Source: Hysterangium stoloniferum
Taxonomy: Eukaryota > Basidiomycota > Agaricomycetes > Hysterangiales > Hysterangiaceae
Direction of reading: 5' to 3'
NCBI GenBank assembly: GCA_015178975.1
Contig: WHVD01000173.1
Span: 62,001 to 126,000, forward strand
DNA length: 64,000 nucleotides
Below, piece after piece: positions 46,060-56,731 of the stretch (positions are counted from its first letter, which is position 1; each line of letters starts with the position of its first letter). The position numbers were made by a program, and so were the translations under genes. The notes below the pieces were generated by a model, which saw only the letters and a list, made by a program, of their open reading frames with translations, was not told the origin of the DNA and made no database searches.

Positions 46060-46980
46060 AGCAATGGCTAATTTCTCTATGTCAATATCCAGTCTGGGTC
46101 CAACATGTCATTGCCTATTGGTCAAGAACTTTAAAATCTGCAGAATGAAACTATTCACCTACAGAATGAGAAGCACTAGCCTTGAAGGAGGGACTTATCA
46201 AGTTCCAGTCTTATTTAGAAGGAGAAAAAGTCATCACAATCACTGATCATGCAGCCCTTGTGTGGAGCAAAACATTCCAGAACATTAATAGGTGATTACT
46301 CACATGGGGAACTATCTTCGCAGCTTACCTCAAGATTGTACATTGAGCTGGAAGAGTTCATTCAAATTTAGACCCTATTTCCAGATTATGACAACGAGTC
46401 CCTCCAGAAGATGGCCCAATTACAGATCAAACTATCAGTGTTGAGCTACAACAAAGTATGGAACCAATGCAAAACTTCTTCGATAAATTTGAAGGAGAAT
46501 TTGAGTGTGAAGTTCTCACATTATGTAGTCAAACCATTGATGATGACTATGTGCCAACTTTCCATGTCTACACAACTCCCATTGAATTATCAGTTCATGA
46601 GGTGGGAGAAATAAAACTTCCTTATCAGACAGCAAAAGGCTACACCATTATCATCGACATAGATCCCCAGGAAATCAACTTGATTAGAGAGTCCTACTCA
46701 TTTGAAATTCACTTCATAAAAGTGCTGGAAGCCCTCTGCAATGAAGACAACTGGGACAATCCACAATTTCTCCAATATTCCCTTGGAGATGATGGATTAA
46801 TTTATTTTGAGGAAGGAAATATTTGGCTTGCTATACCTAAGGATAAACATGCCGAAATCATAGCTGAAGCTCATGGATTCAACAATATACTTGTCATAGT
46901 GGACAGGCTTACCAAGTTTGTGACCTTTCTACCATCCCTCACCAGTAACAAAGAAGAAGATATAGGTTCCTTTTTTTTGG
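46060..46980 (+). pseudogene. Ty3/gypsy RNase H and integrase remnant
   Basis: Reads SYLEGEKVITITDHAALVW (RNase H), AGRVHSNLDPISRL (end of RNase H), a linker, FLQYSLGDDGLIYFEEGNIW and IPKDKHAEIIAEAHGF, then jumps to NNILVIVDRLTKFVTFLP in the integrase core. The zinc finger and first catalytic Asp between them are deleted. Two stops interrupt RNase H, but 46458-46991 is open. Confidence 0.85.
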
Positions 46981-47560
46981 TGCTGGTATGATACTACAGG
47001 GTACATTAAAATGTATGGAGAGATCTGTGAAATTGGGATCTTGTTGTCTGGTAAGAAAAAAATATTTCGTTATTCGGTTGACATTAAACGAAACGAAAAG
47101 CAGATACCTTTCGCCATTGTCATCCAAAACTAGTTCTTTCATTTTCACAGTCACTACTACCATATTCGCAGATGAAACATGAAACACAGGAACCATGACA
47201 GAAGCTTTAAAAGTCTCGTTTTGGCCCTTTCCGTTGGTGTCAAAGAGACCCAATACCTTACTAAAGTGAGTCACTTGCCTGGTTGTCATATGAGTAGTAT
47301 TCCTTTGTATCAGACACTATCTTGTTCATGCAATAGACTAAGGTTTTCATTGTCGAGTCGATATTGGATTTGCTGTGTTCTTTGGCTGGGATTTGGACTG
47401 TCACATCTGTTGAAACAGTTGAATAACACTTTGCAGAACACCCCTGTGAGTGCGATTGGAAAATAAACACTAAGTATATTCAACTGTAAAGACATACCTG
47501 TGATTGTGATTGGAAAGTAAACACTAAGGAGACTTTCCCACACCCACAGTGAACTATACT
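46981..47560. other. unassigned; one open frame and short repeats
   Basis: 47289-46990 minus is open and protein-like (SVMVPVFHVSSANMVVVTVK, RYLLFVSFNVNRITKYFFL) but I know no family for it. 47440-47530 repeats CTGTGATTGTGATTGGAAAGTAAACACTAAG about twice. Confidence 0.35.
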
Positions 47561-47562
47561 AC

Positions 47563-47584
47563 TAGGTGCTTATATAAGCACCTA
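47563..47584. other. 22-bp perfect palindrome around TATATA
   Basis: Half-site TAGGTGCTTAT followed by its exact reverse complement, centred on a TATATA core. A few bases upstream are CCCACACCCAC. It may be the TATA region of an unrecognised LTR, since the next 150 bases have no gene. Confidence 0.8.
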
Positions 47585-47589
47585 TACAG

Positions 47590-48248
47590 TAGTTACCGAC
47601 CTAAGATGACTCACTCAATACTGCACCTACAGTGCTGGGAAAAATTCTACAAATATCAGAAAAATATGGAGATCATAATAGACTATGTTAGAGCTGTAGT
47701 ATCATACTCTAACAACATCTGTTAGATTGGGAAGTGGGTAAAGAGCAATAATTCCGCTAGGAGTCTCCCAGATGGTGATGGAGATCACCTCGCCTGGGGA
47801 GGATATGGTGTTGACGCAGAAAGGGGTATAATGTGGATACAAGCCAAAAGCGCTAGACAACCTCATCTAGGATTGGAGTGCCTCATTCAATGAAGTATTA
47901 ATTCATCCTGATGATGAAGCATGAGACTTTTACAAGGACATGAAAGCTTACTAATCAATAAGTTGAATTTAGTTCTCAGAAGAATTCAACTATTATATAC
48001 ATAATACAAGAGATGTTTACTATAATACAGGTGTAATACAGGTTTTCTGACTGACTCTCCTCATCTTCTCCATTGTTCTTTTATCCTATTTCCTATATGT
48101 TTATAACAACATAATGAGATAAGTAAAATAATAATGAAATCATAAATGGTGTTATTTTGAAACAAGTCAGAACGTTGAGTTGAAATTAAGTCAGAAAATC
48201 AAGATGAAAGTCAAGTCAGAAATCAGGTTGGAAAATTAGTTGGATAGT
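47590..48248. other. no gene seen
   Basis: AT-rich, no open frames of note. 48150-48230 has loosely repeated GTCAGAA...AAGTCAG words just before the solo LTR. Confidence 0.5.
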
Positions 48249-49106
48249 TGTTAGGATACACACACAGGGCAGGTCTCCAGAGAAACCCGCAGGATATCCG
48301 GTAGGACTTGGCTTCAGCTTATAGGCTGCGCCCTCGCTAGATCGTGTTGTCCAATTTCGAACAGGTGGACGGGGATCCCGGGGAGTGTGGGTGGGGTTCA
48401 TGGGTCGTAGGTCGTAAGTCGGAGGTCGTGGGTTGTGAGTCGAGATAGTTGAGAGAGATAGATGTGCCGGAGCCCGTGGGCTCCAACTAGTGAGAGCGAT
48501 GTGAATCAAGCAAGGGTTTAGAGCGGAAAATGCATTAGATTACTGGGGGGAATCTAAGCTAATTTTCTGACTGGATTGTATGTACAACATCTGCCAGTTT
48601 ATATAGACCGTGGAGTGAATGACATACCAAATCCAGTAATGACATACCAAATCCAGTAATGACATACCAAATCCAGTAATGATGAAACGAAACTAGCAAA
48701 ACATAAAACGGGAATAATAAACACCAAGTTTGGTGTTAGGAATGGGACGGAACAGAGCAGAGTCCGAATTGTGACAAAGCATAACCCATAATGGGAAACG
48801 GAGTGGGAGTGGAGTCCTAAATCGTGACAGGTCATTTGACTACAATGGGAATGGGGCTCAATTAGAGTGGTGACGGGATTCTGAGCGGGGTCCGGTGACT
48901 GATGCGTGGGATGAAGATGGACATAGACAGAGACGGAGTCCGGGGGAAGTCCGGTGACTGATATGTGTCGTAATGAGGTTGAATGTAACGAGTCTTGACG
49001 TACAGAGTCCGGGCAGGAATTCCTATAAACAGACATTTGGTGCGTGTAGGGCATGGTGGCATACAGGTTAGTGCCCGGAGTCTGGCGGGATTGTCTGGCC
49101 GTAACA
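48249..49106 (-). mobile_element. solo LTR, chromovirus family, duplication ATAGT
   Basis: TGTTAGGATACAC to GGCCGTAACA, 858 bp, with ATAGT at 48244-48248 and 49107-49111. It contains a triple 20-bp repeat (GACATACCAAATCCAGTAAT) at about 48620-48680 near the TATA box TCTATATAAACTGG (minus). It is closest to the copy at 15490-16294. Confidence 0.95.
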
Positions 49107-49229
49107 ATAGTCAAAAATTAGTTGAAGGGATGTCAAAAAATGGCAAAGGAAAATCGGGATAAAATATTATTGAAATTGGCTTGTATACTCATGACACTTT
49201 GATTCAAGAGAAACTATCTTCAACAATCC

Positions 49230-49800
49230 TCAGACCTGATGGTTGATTACATCCTGAGAAGTGTCAGAGGAGATTTAAAGAAGGATTATATATTCTATGT
49301 GGAGGAAAAGGTAATTCAGTCAGGGATTGTCTAAAGAAATGACCTTGACCGGTGGCCAGAGGAAGGATTGTAGAATGTCAAGATTTGACAGCTCAAGTTG
49401 AAAGTGGTTCAATGTCAAATATCCAGTTGAATCAAGAATTGAAATCCCAATTGGAAAATTGAGTAAGGATACTCTTCAGACATGTGTGGGATATTGAAAA
49501 AAATACAATCATGTTGAAAAAAATTCAAGTCTAATATTACAAGTGGTAATAAATACTGATTCTTTAATTATTAAGCTTAAATTGGAGAATATTGAAAATA
49601 AAAGCATTAATTGATTCTGGTCTAGTCATATATTTATGGACAAAATATTCACTCAACAGAAAAACCTTCCTTACAATCAACTCAATAATCCATTGTCATT
49701 GAAATTAATCAACAGATCAATTCTTACATCTGGAACAATCATGCATATGACTATGTTATCAGTCTATTTTCCATCTGGGAGGATATTTGAAAACTCTTAA
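49230..49800 (+). pseudogene. Ty3/gypsy gag zinc knuckle and protease remnant
   Basis: LYILCGGKGNSVRDCLKK is a zinc knuckle whose His is replaced by Asn. About 280 bp later KALIDSG is the protease active site (D-S-G kept), followed by a decayed flap region. Stops are frequent and the DNA is strongly AT-rich, as expected after C-to-T decay. It continues rightward without recognisable RT. Confidence 0.75.
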
Positions 49801-50520
49801 TTGTAATATACTCTTAATATAATTTAAAAACTTGTAATTCATTTCAAATATAGTTTGTTTTTCAAAACTTTGACAATATTTAAAACTCTCTGGTACATTA
49901 CAAACTAAAGTATCTTTCTGGATAGACAACAAAAAAATTTAGTAGTTTGAAACACTAATACTTTTAAAAAATATATACCTTTAGATAGTCCATTCCATGC
50001 ATATGTATATCATTGACACCTCTAAATATATATGTATTACTTTGGAATGGATCTGTCAATATGAAGGTATTCCTACTTGATTCAACATACTAAAAATATA
50101 GAAGGTTTCATATATGTAATGAAGGACACTGGGATGAAAAATTTCCAATAATATTTCACATATTTTGCATGGAAATAACTCCATTACAACTTCTAAAAAA
50201 TAGAGTACTAACAAAAGTATTAGCAGGTATCTGTTAAAGGAAGGAAATTTGTAATACTACATTCTATGGCAGAAGTGGAATTTTACATACACATACATAA
50301 CTACTTCATCATTGTTTTCCAAACTTTCAAAGATATGTACACTGCCCAGGCAGTCCACAACACTATGAGATGGTAGTACCAGTTATGTAAACTGGTCACA
50401 CATATGTATGTACATATGTATGTACATATGTATGTATTGTATCAAGAATCACAAGGATGGAACTCCAAAGTGTTTATCAAATTGCAATATACATACAGAG
50501 ATAGATGTACAGTATATATT
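49801..50520. other. AT-rich decayed sequence with microsatellite
   Basis: No coding sequence. 50399-50437 is a (CATATGTATGTA)n microsatellite of about three units. Probably the remains of the Ty3 element to its left. Confidence 0.6.
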
Positions 50521-50521
50521 C

Positions 50522-50953
50522 TGTTAGAATATGAGTATATATGATTAGCTATGACCTCATATCTTGTGTTGCAACTGTATAGATTCAACTGGCTCACATC
50601 ATGTGATAGTTATTATTAGACAGTTCCTGAGCAGATAGTCCTACAGACCAGTGCACAGACCACATAGTACAGTATATAGTTAGTCCAGTTGAGGGGTAGA
50701 AACCTCAACTGGAAGCTCAGCTATATCACCGGTTTATATTCTACACCATTCTACTTAAGTCATTGTGCCTAATTAGAAAGCCTTGTTGCTGTGATTCCCC
50801 AGCTTGCAGTTTACTCTAATATATTCAAACTGTGATCATTTGTTACACACAATGCATATACAATATATCATCAGCAAAGTACTCCCCCTAGTCCTCCTGA
50901 ACACATTGTACAAATGGGAGCTAATACTGACTAAACGTGGTGAGAGCTACAAC
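50522..50953 (+). repeat. probable LTR
   Basis: TGTTAGAATATGAGTATATATG to GCTACAACA, about 430 bp, followed by ACCACAAGTGGTCC, which could be a leader. Internal inverted pair CCAGTTGAGG...CCTCAACTGG at 50683-50713. Without a second LTR or duplication the assignment rests on the ends only. Confidence 0.5.
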
Positions 50954-50959
50954 AACCAC

Positions 50960-51490
50960 AAGTGGTCCGGTCCAGTAAGTATCTTTACTGGCAGATAATC
51001 AAAGGGGAAGAAACATACCAAGGACATTCTTGATCATATTAGGTACCACATCACTGTCTTTATTTCCACAAGAAATTGATTCCTCCTTTACCTTGTCTGC
51101 CAAAGTCAGCTGAGGAAGCCATACAAGACTTAGCAGTCTCATGAAAGCTCAAATCTGGAGCATCAAACAAATGACAACTAATGACGATGGCAGCTGGGAA
51201 TGATGTATTAGAGGATGAAACAAGTTGAACAAGTACAGAGTACCAATGCCAAGCCAAACAAGCTGGCATTTAGGAGAGCTAGAACACAACTGAAAGGTTA
51301 AATAAATAAATAGCAACCATTAGCTAGATATTATCTAGGTTTATCACACACCTCCTATGTTGGATGGTTTGAGATAGACAGAAAGCATTGTTTGGAGTAG
51401 TTATCCTGATAGAATAAAAGAATGAGGATAACACAATTGTCAAAAAAAGAAAAAAATAGAAAAAATTCTAAAATACAGAGACTCTGGAAG
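50960..51490. other. unassigned, no clear gene
   Basis: A plus-strand reading LPCLPKSAEEAIQDLAVS near 51090 is followed by stops; it could be gag debris of the element whose LTR lies to the left. Confidence 0.3.
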
Positions 51491-51499
51491 AAAGGCTGC

Positions 51500-52160
51500 T
51501 AGGGGAAAGTGGGGAGAAAAAAGGTCAGAAACTCACATCCTGAGAAGGGCATACCAAGGGAGATGAGCCATGCGGGGCAGACAAGGAAGAAAGTCAGAAA
51601 CTCACTTCCTGGGAAGAGCATGCCAAGGGAGATGAGCCATGAGGGGCAGACAAGGAGGAAAAGGTAAGAAACTCACTTCCTGGGAAGAGCATGCCAGGGG
51701 AGATGACCCATGAGGGGCAGACAAGGAGGAAAAGGTCAGAAATTCACTCACTGGGAAGAGCATACCAAGGGAGATGAGCCATCAGGGGAAGACAAGGAGG
51801 AAAAGGTCAGAAATTCACTCACTGGGAAGAGCATACCAAGGGAGATGAGCCATCAGGGGAAGACAAAGAGTCAGAAACTCAGGGCTGGGAAGAACATGCC
51901 AGGGGAGATGCACCATGAGAGGCAGATGAGGAGGAAAAAGTCAGAAATTCACTTCCTGGGAAGAGTATGCCAATGGAGATGAGCCATGAGGGACAGACCA
52001 TGAGGAAAGGCCAGAAACTCACTTCCTGGGAAGAGCATGCCAATGGAGATAAGCCATGAGGGGAAGACAGGGAGGAAACAGTCAGAAACTCACAAACTGG
52101 GAAGAGCATACCAAGGGAGATAAGCCATGAAGTGTAGACAGAGAAGAAACACTTACATCC
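51500..52160. repeat. minisatellite, about 70-bp unit, nine copies
   Basis: The unit contains GTCAGAAACTCACTTCCTGG, GAAGAGCATGCCAAGGGAGA and TGAGCCATGAGGGGCAGACA, repeating about every 70 bp with small length changes. Open frames on both strands through it (51710-51982 plus, 52172-51879 minus) follow the repeat and are not accepted as genes. Confidence 0.92.
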
Positions 52161-52889
52161 TATAATAGACAATGGTAATCATTGTCCAAGAGATCATATC
52201 AGTCTGTGATAATAATTCTCACTCCGAGCAAGGAATGAATCCTCACCACCTACAATCCAGGCAAACCCAACTGAGTACCCTTTTTTGTTTGGTTAGACAA
52301 AAATACACACATTCTGATTAACATCAAATGAATCCATCACTCAAGACATAGATATACATGATCACAATAAATCACTACCCTCCTAATTTATTCCCAGCAC
52401 ATTTTTGCCATGGGATGAAATAGAGTTACATAGATACACTCACTGTCTGTAGATAATCCACAACATCAAAGAGGGGTCAGCAGTGTTATCCAGACCTCAT
52501 CAATGCATTTAGCCAGACAACACATATATTCAATCGCCTGTCTTGCATTGACTATATCCTCTCTCACCTTGCACCTGCGGTACAATTATCCTTGGGAATC
52601 GATGTCTGGGCAGTCTTCTTATGAAGGGGAAGAACTAGGTAGTTTACTCGTTGATAATTTGCTTGATACGAGCTGCAATATCGACAAACAACAGTTTCAG
52701 AGTGTCACGTTTCAGGGCCTGTGCGGTTCTCACGATCAGTTCATCACAATTAGTGCCTTCTTTGTTCATGTCTGAGAGAGGAGTATGGCTGAGGGGGTTG
52801 CTGTGTCATCGACAAGGAGGAACATACCATGGAGCCGTACGACATAACGAGGCTGGTGTTTTACTTCGTCGAATCGTTTGCGATATTTC
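52161..52889. other. no convincing gene
   Basis: A plus-strand frame at 52503-52775 begins with a hydrophobic stretch (IACLALTISSLTLHL) but is otherwise featureless. Confidence 0.4.
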
Positions 52890-53185
52890 TTTTGAAATAT
52901 GTGATAATTGTTGCAGCGCCATGGTGGGAAATGGTCCTGAGAGATTGTCGATCAAAACTGAGAGGGTTTACATGACACAGACGCCCAAGTCCACCAAAGT
53001 GATTGACACCATGTATAAGAACAATGAGCCCTAAAGAGAATGTTGGGTGATGAATATGCAGCCTGTGCAAAAATAAAGTTGTTTCAATTAAGGTATGAGT
53101 ATGGTGGGGTCTTGAGACTTGAAAAAAACACAATTGGACGGTGTTTCGTCATTTGTGTTATGCGGCGCGATCGGGGCCCATAACC
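52890..53185 (-). mobile_element. copia-like leader with primer site
   Basis: 53173-53185 is GGGGCCCATAACC, the minus-oriented initiator-tRNA site. The leader to its left matches 25020-25334 (GTGATTGACACCATGTATAAG, CAATTGGACGGTGTTTCGTC). No gag follows leftward. Confidence 0.65.
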
Positions 53186-53397
53186 TGTTGATGTTGGAAC
53201 GTGTACATCCATGAACAACAGATTCCTAATATCAGATCTATTAGGACAACAAAGGAGTTGTGTCACTCACCCTTTCCTTCGTTCTACTGCTTATTGTTCT
53301 CGATGTTTCATTGTTCTATCAAAGTTATATAAGAAGTAGATAGTACTTGACTGTACTTTAGTTCATTATACACTATTAGGGGTTTTGATTTTCAACA
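53186..53397 (+). repeat. copia LTR flanked by two outward primer sites
   Basis: TGTTGATG to TTTTCAACA, 212 bp, with TTATATAAG near 53326 giving a plus orientation. On the right GGTTATGGG (53398-53406) is a plus-strand primer site. On the left CCCATAACC (to 53185) is a minus-strand one. The ends therefore form a 12-bp inverted repeat CATAACCTGTTG / CAACAGGTTATG. Confidence 0.8.
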
Positions 53398-55047
53398 GGT
53401 TATGGGCAATGCGATATTCGCCGTACTGGGGTATAAAATGATCTGAATAGGCAATATCTGCAGTTTGTTGATTGGTAAGGTATGATTGGGAAGAGGGTGA
53501 TTGGGTGCGACAGTCGGGAAGTGTTTCTGGTCCTTGGATGTGGTCTCCATGGGCAGAGGAACATTGATCTGCTCTGCTGGTACCCGACCGTTGCCCCTGG
53601 AGGATATGTAAGCCGGTTTAGATGGTTTTATGTCAACATCGTGTTTTTGCGATGGCACACTCAACGCGGGGACTGTTGCGCGTTTTGAAAATACTTTGTC
53701 AAGCATCGGTTTAAGTTTTCCCCATTCGAACACTTTGACATCCTTCTCAGTATTCCGTGCCCTCGGAGGGGAATTCCATTATGATCCTGAAAACTCCGTG
53801 CCAGGTTTGCTTTTAGTGATGGTCAATGGTTTAAAGCCTTCGAGATTTCGCCTGATGCGATTCTTCTCCTCGACTTCGAACCTTCCACCTGCGAGAGCCT
53901 CGAGGAGGTAGATGACATCAACGGATGTAATGAAATAATTATTAACGTCCTCTCGATAAATGCACGAAACCACAATGGTGTTCTCCTTGTATGAGCTTTG
54001 AGGGATCCGTCCAAATGAAATATGAAGGGTTGTCCCGTTCCAAACTGTACAAGGCGACGACCTGTTTGACACTCGCTCTCGTGCCATGGTTTCTTCATTT
54101 CTTCGGGTTCACCCTTGATAAAAAATACTTGCCTGCTCCGACTGGGTATCATGACCCAACTGCAACGTCCGGATGAGTGTTAGTTAGACTATCGTCCGAA
54201 ACCGCACCCGCATTCGAAGGAACTGGAAAGATCTCCGACATCGGGGAGTGTTTCTGATGTGTTTGTGGGATCAATTGTGGAATCGTTTGAGGAAGTGTCC
54301 GACTGCTTTGAGGAGGCGGATGATGGTGGAAAGCGTCTGGTGAGACCAAGATGCTGACACCATTCTGCGAAGGGACTGGAGGGACAGTATTCATAAAAGC
54401 CCTTGCGTAGCCGGGGCCTCTTGCTGCGAGCTCATGTACGGGTTTACATCCGAGGCGTGGGACATGCAGCAAAGATTGAAGTCACTTTCGGTGGCGAATC
54501 ATTTATTTAACCTCGGAGAGTATTCGCCATCCTCGTTGCGATACCGTTTGCCTAGTAATCTTGAGCTAGCTTGATGTTCAAAGAAGCAGAAGATGACTCT
54601 TCCGGTAAATAGTTGTCGTACGCGAAGAGACCGAAAGAGATCGAGTCAAGAAGTGCACCAGTGGCACCCAACGCCTGTAAGTTCAATGGCCATTCCAATT
54701 GACCGTCTGGAAAATCTTCGCATATTGCGTTGTGGCCTGTTCGACAGGCGGGATGTCTATCATTCACCCCTTTCATGTCCAGGCGGGCGGTGTGGGAGAG
54801 ACACGTTGGGGGATACAGTAGTAAGAAGGGCGATATCACCAAAAGCTATGCGTAACCGAACGTTTGTGTCACTTAAATTGATAAAGTTGACGTATGTGGT
54901 AAGCAGGGTGTTGGGGGCCAATACGAATGTACGACTAACATGCCGTTGGGAGACCCGACTGACTCTACAAGTTAGTTGGTTGGAATCTATCGGTGGCGAA
55001 GGCGTGTAGTCAAGAGAGTGTGACGAATCGCCCTCTAATTTGAACAA
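53392..55047 (-). pseudogene. DUF7082-type protein gene, frameshifted
   Basis: Minus strand from MFKLEGDSSHSLDYTPSPPI at 55047 through NTNVRL-like TNVRLRIAFGDIALLTTVS, GQLEWPLNLQALGATGALLD and SISFGLFAYDN (near 54600), a proline-rich linker (54472-54149), then the conserved fungal DUF7082 core: HESECQTGRRLVQF, TTLHISFGRIPQ, NNYFITSVDVIYLLEALAGG, RFEVEEKNRIRRNLEGFKPL, FRIIMEFP and MFEWGKLKPMLDKVF. Frame changes lie at about 54045, 53785 and 53735, none explained by introns, so it is decayed or mis-sequenced. The right-most C-terminus ends at the LTR at 53397. The function of the family is unclear; some members are described as transcription-factor-like. Confidence 0.7.
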
Positions 55048-55324
55048 GTGATTAATCTAGTGGCCATCCATTATGATACCCCTGCAAATCCTATATGCAG
55101 TCCAGAATAAAATCAGTACCTAAGGTTGACTACCACTACCTTTATACTCAGAATGGATGGGTATGTGTAAGCCTGGTGCCCCAGTCTTCCACATTCACTC
55201 ATTGTTCCTGTTATGTGTTCACCCCTTGTTTCTTGTTTTCTTTGTTCCACTCCTTTTGTTCTGGCATGTGACCACAGCATACATGTATATAGCCTAGGTA
55301 GTTTTCTCCCTCTTTCTGTTAAAG
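55048..55324. other. no gene seen
   Basis: Upstream region of the DUF7082-type gene, without a clear TATA box or open frame. Confidence 0.45.
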
Positions 55325-55412
55325 GTATAGAAAAGAATTGACCCAGCTTGGGATTGAACCAAGGACCTCTAGCTTTACATAAGCAGTGCTCTCAACCACT
55401 GAGCTACTGAAC
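55325..55412 (-). repeat. tRNA-derived repeat (SINE-like), second copy
   Basis: Minus strand: A box TAGCTCAGTGGTTGAGAGC and B box GGTTCAATCCC, followed by GGGTCAATTCTTTTCTATA. Same family as 19168-19252. Both copies also share TGATGCCAACTTG about 60 bp upstream. Confidence 0.65.
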
Positions 55413-56565
55413 TTATAGTCTAGTATTATATGATGGATTATATATACATATATATATAGACTTATGATGCCAACTTGTGCTCTTATAACAGTCTATATAA
55501 CTGAGGCCAGCCTGGGTCTTATAACAGTCTGTCACTTATAGATATTGTATTTTTCCATTTCTAACACTTTCCTCACTGTATGCTGTAACCTCCTGTATCC
55601 TGTTTCAGTTCTAGACAATACACCGTGGTCCTGTCAACTCGTGTGACCACCAGTGCTCCCATTGACAACGGCATTCCAGTATGTGACTTCATTGCCACTG
55701 ATCTCTTTAGAATGAAATGAGCTCCATTTGTCATTTGTGGATTCAGCATAGTGAATTTGGTTCTTATAAGCCTTTGTAACATAACCTGTTGGGGTGGAAT
55801 AAAAGAGTGGAGCTTTCATCTGTTTTGTGAGGGGGTGTAAATTCCAAAACCACTTGGTGGTTCAAAGTAGGGCCTGCATTCAATTGTCTTGACAGAATTA
55901 TTGGATGTTGTTTGGGGGGGTTCTCAACCAACATCCATTCCTTGCATCATTAGGGAATATTTTTGTGCTGTGATGTTGCTGGGCAGTCCAGTACTGGGGT
56001 TCCTTTCTAATTCTGGTCACACCCACAGGCATAGGAATTCAGGAGGTTCCCCCACTCTCCAGTGTTAAGAGTCATTGAAGTTCTGACTGTTTGATATATG
56101 AATAATATCAACCATTTAGGTACAACATGATGAATATATTGACTATTGAAGTACAATATAGATAGTAAAGTAGTTTTAGTCGACTTAGTAACTGTTAGAC
56201 AACTGAGTTGACTAAGAAAGAATAGAATCCACTTTACAGTACAATTCTAAGGAGTGAGTTAATGAAGTAACAAGTTGAAAGGGAGAGAGTGTTATATGAG
56301 TAACACAAGTTGTGAGTTGAACCTGGTTGTAGTTCAAGCTTTGACTATTCAGTACAAAGCTAGAAAGTAGTTATAAGTTCTAGTTGAAAGCTGTTCAAGA
56401 TGGCCGAGATGATACCCAATCACAACTTACAGGACACTAGAAAGGGTGTCTGGGTAAGTTGTGGTTACAAGGTAAAAGTGTCTGTCTGTCACATTATGTG
56501 TGACTATGTACATGTAATACTGTAAGTGTCTGTATGCCCATATGTGTACATAAACCTTCGAACAA
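55413..56565. other. unassigned; includes LTR-like sequence
   Basis: 55819-55580 minus is open in two frames (YKNQIHYAESTNDKWSSFHS) but not recognised. 56090-56565 has retroelement LTR character, and 56460-56560 resembles the LTR at 25400-25560 (GGTTACAAGGTAAAAGTGTCTG). Confidence 0.4.
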
Positions 56566-56731
56566 GGTATTGTGTTCTTTATATTTTTTCCATTTTTCTA
56601 TTATTTTTCTACAGTAAGATATTTAGCATATACAGTGAGGGACAAAACCCTTCCAATGATTTTGAGTTGTACACAGATTCCTAAATAACTCAAGAACCAC
56701 TGTAGCTACAGAACTGAAATTTGGTGGGTGG

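Noticed and set aside
51710..51982. Protein-coding gene in the minisatellite
   Set aside because: The frame depends on the repeat unit, exists on both strands and has no start region or domain.
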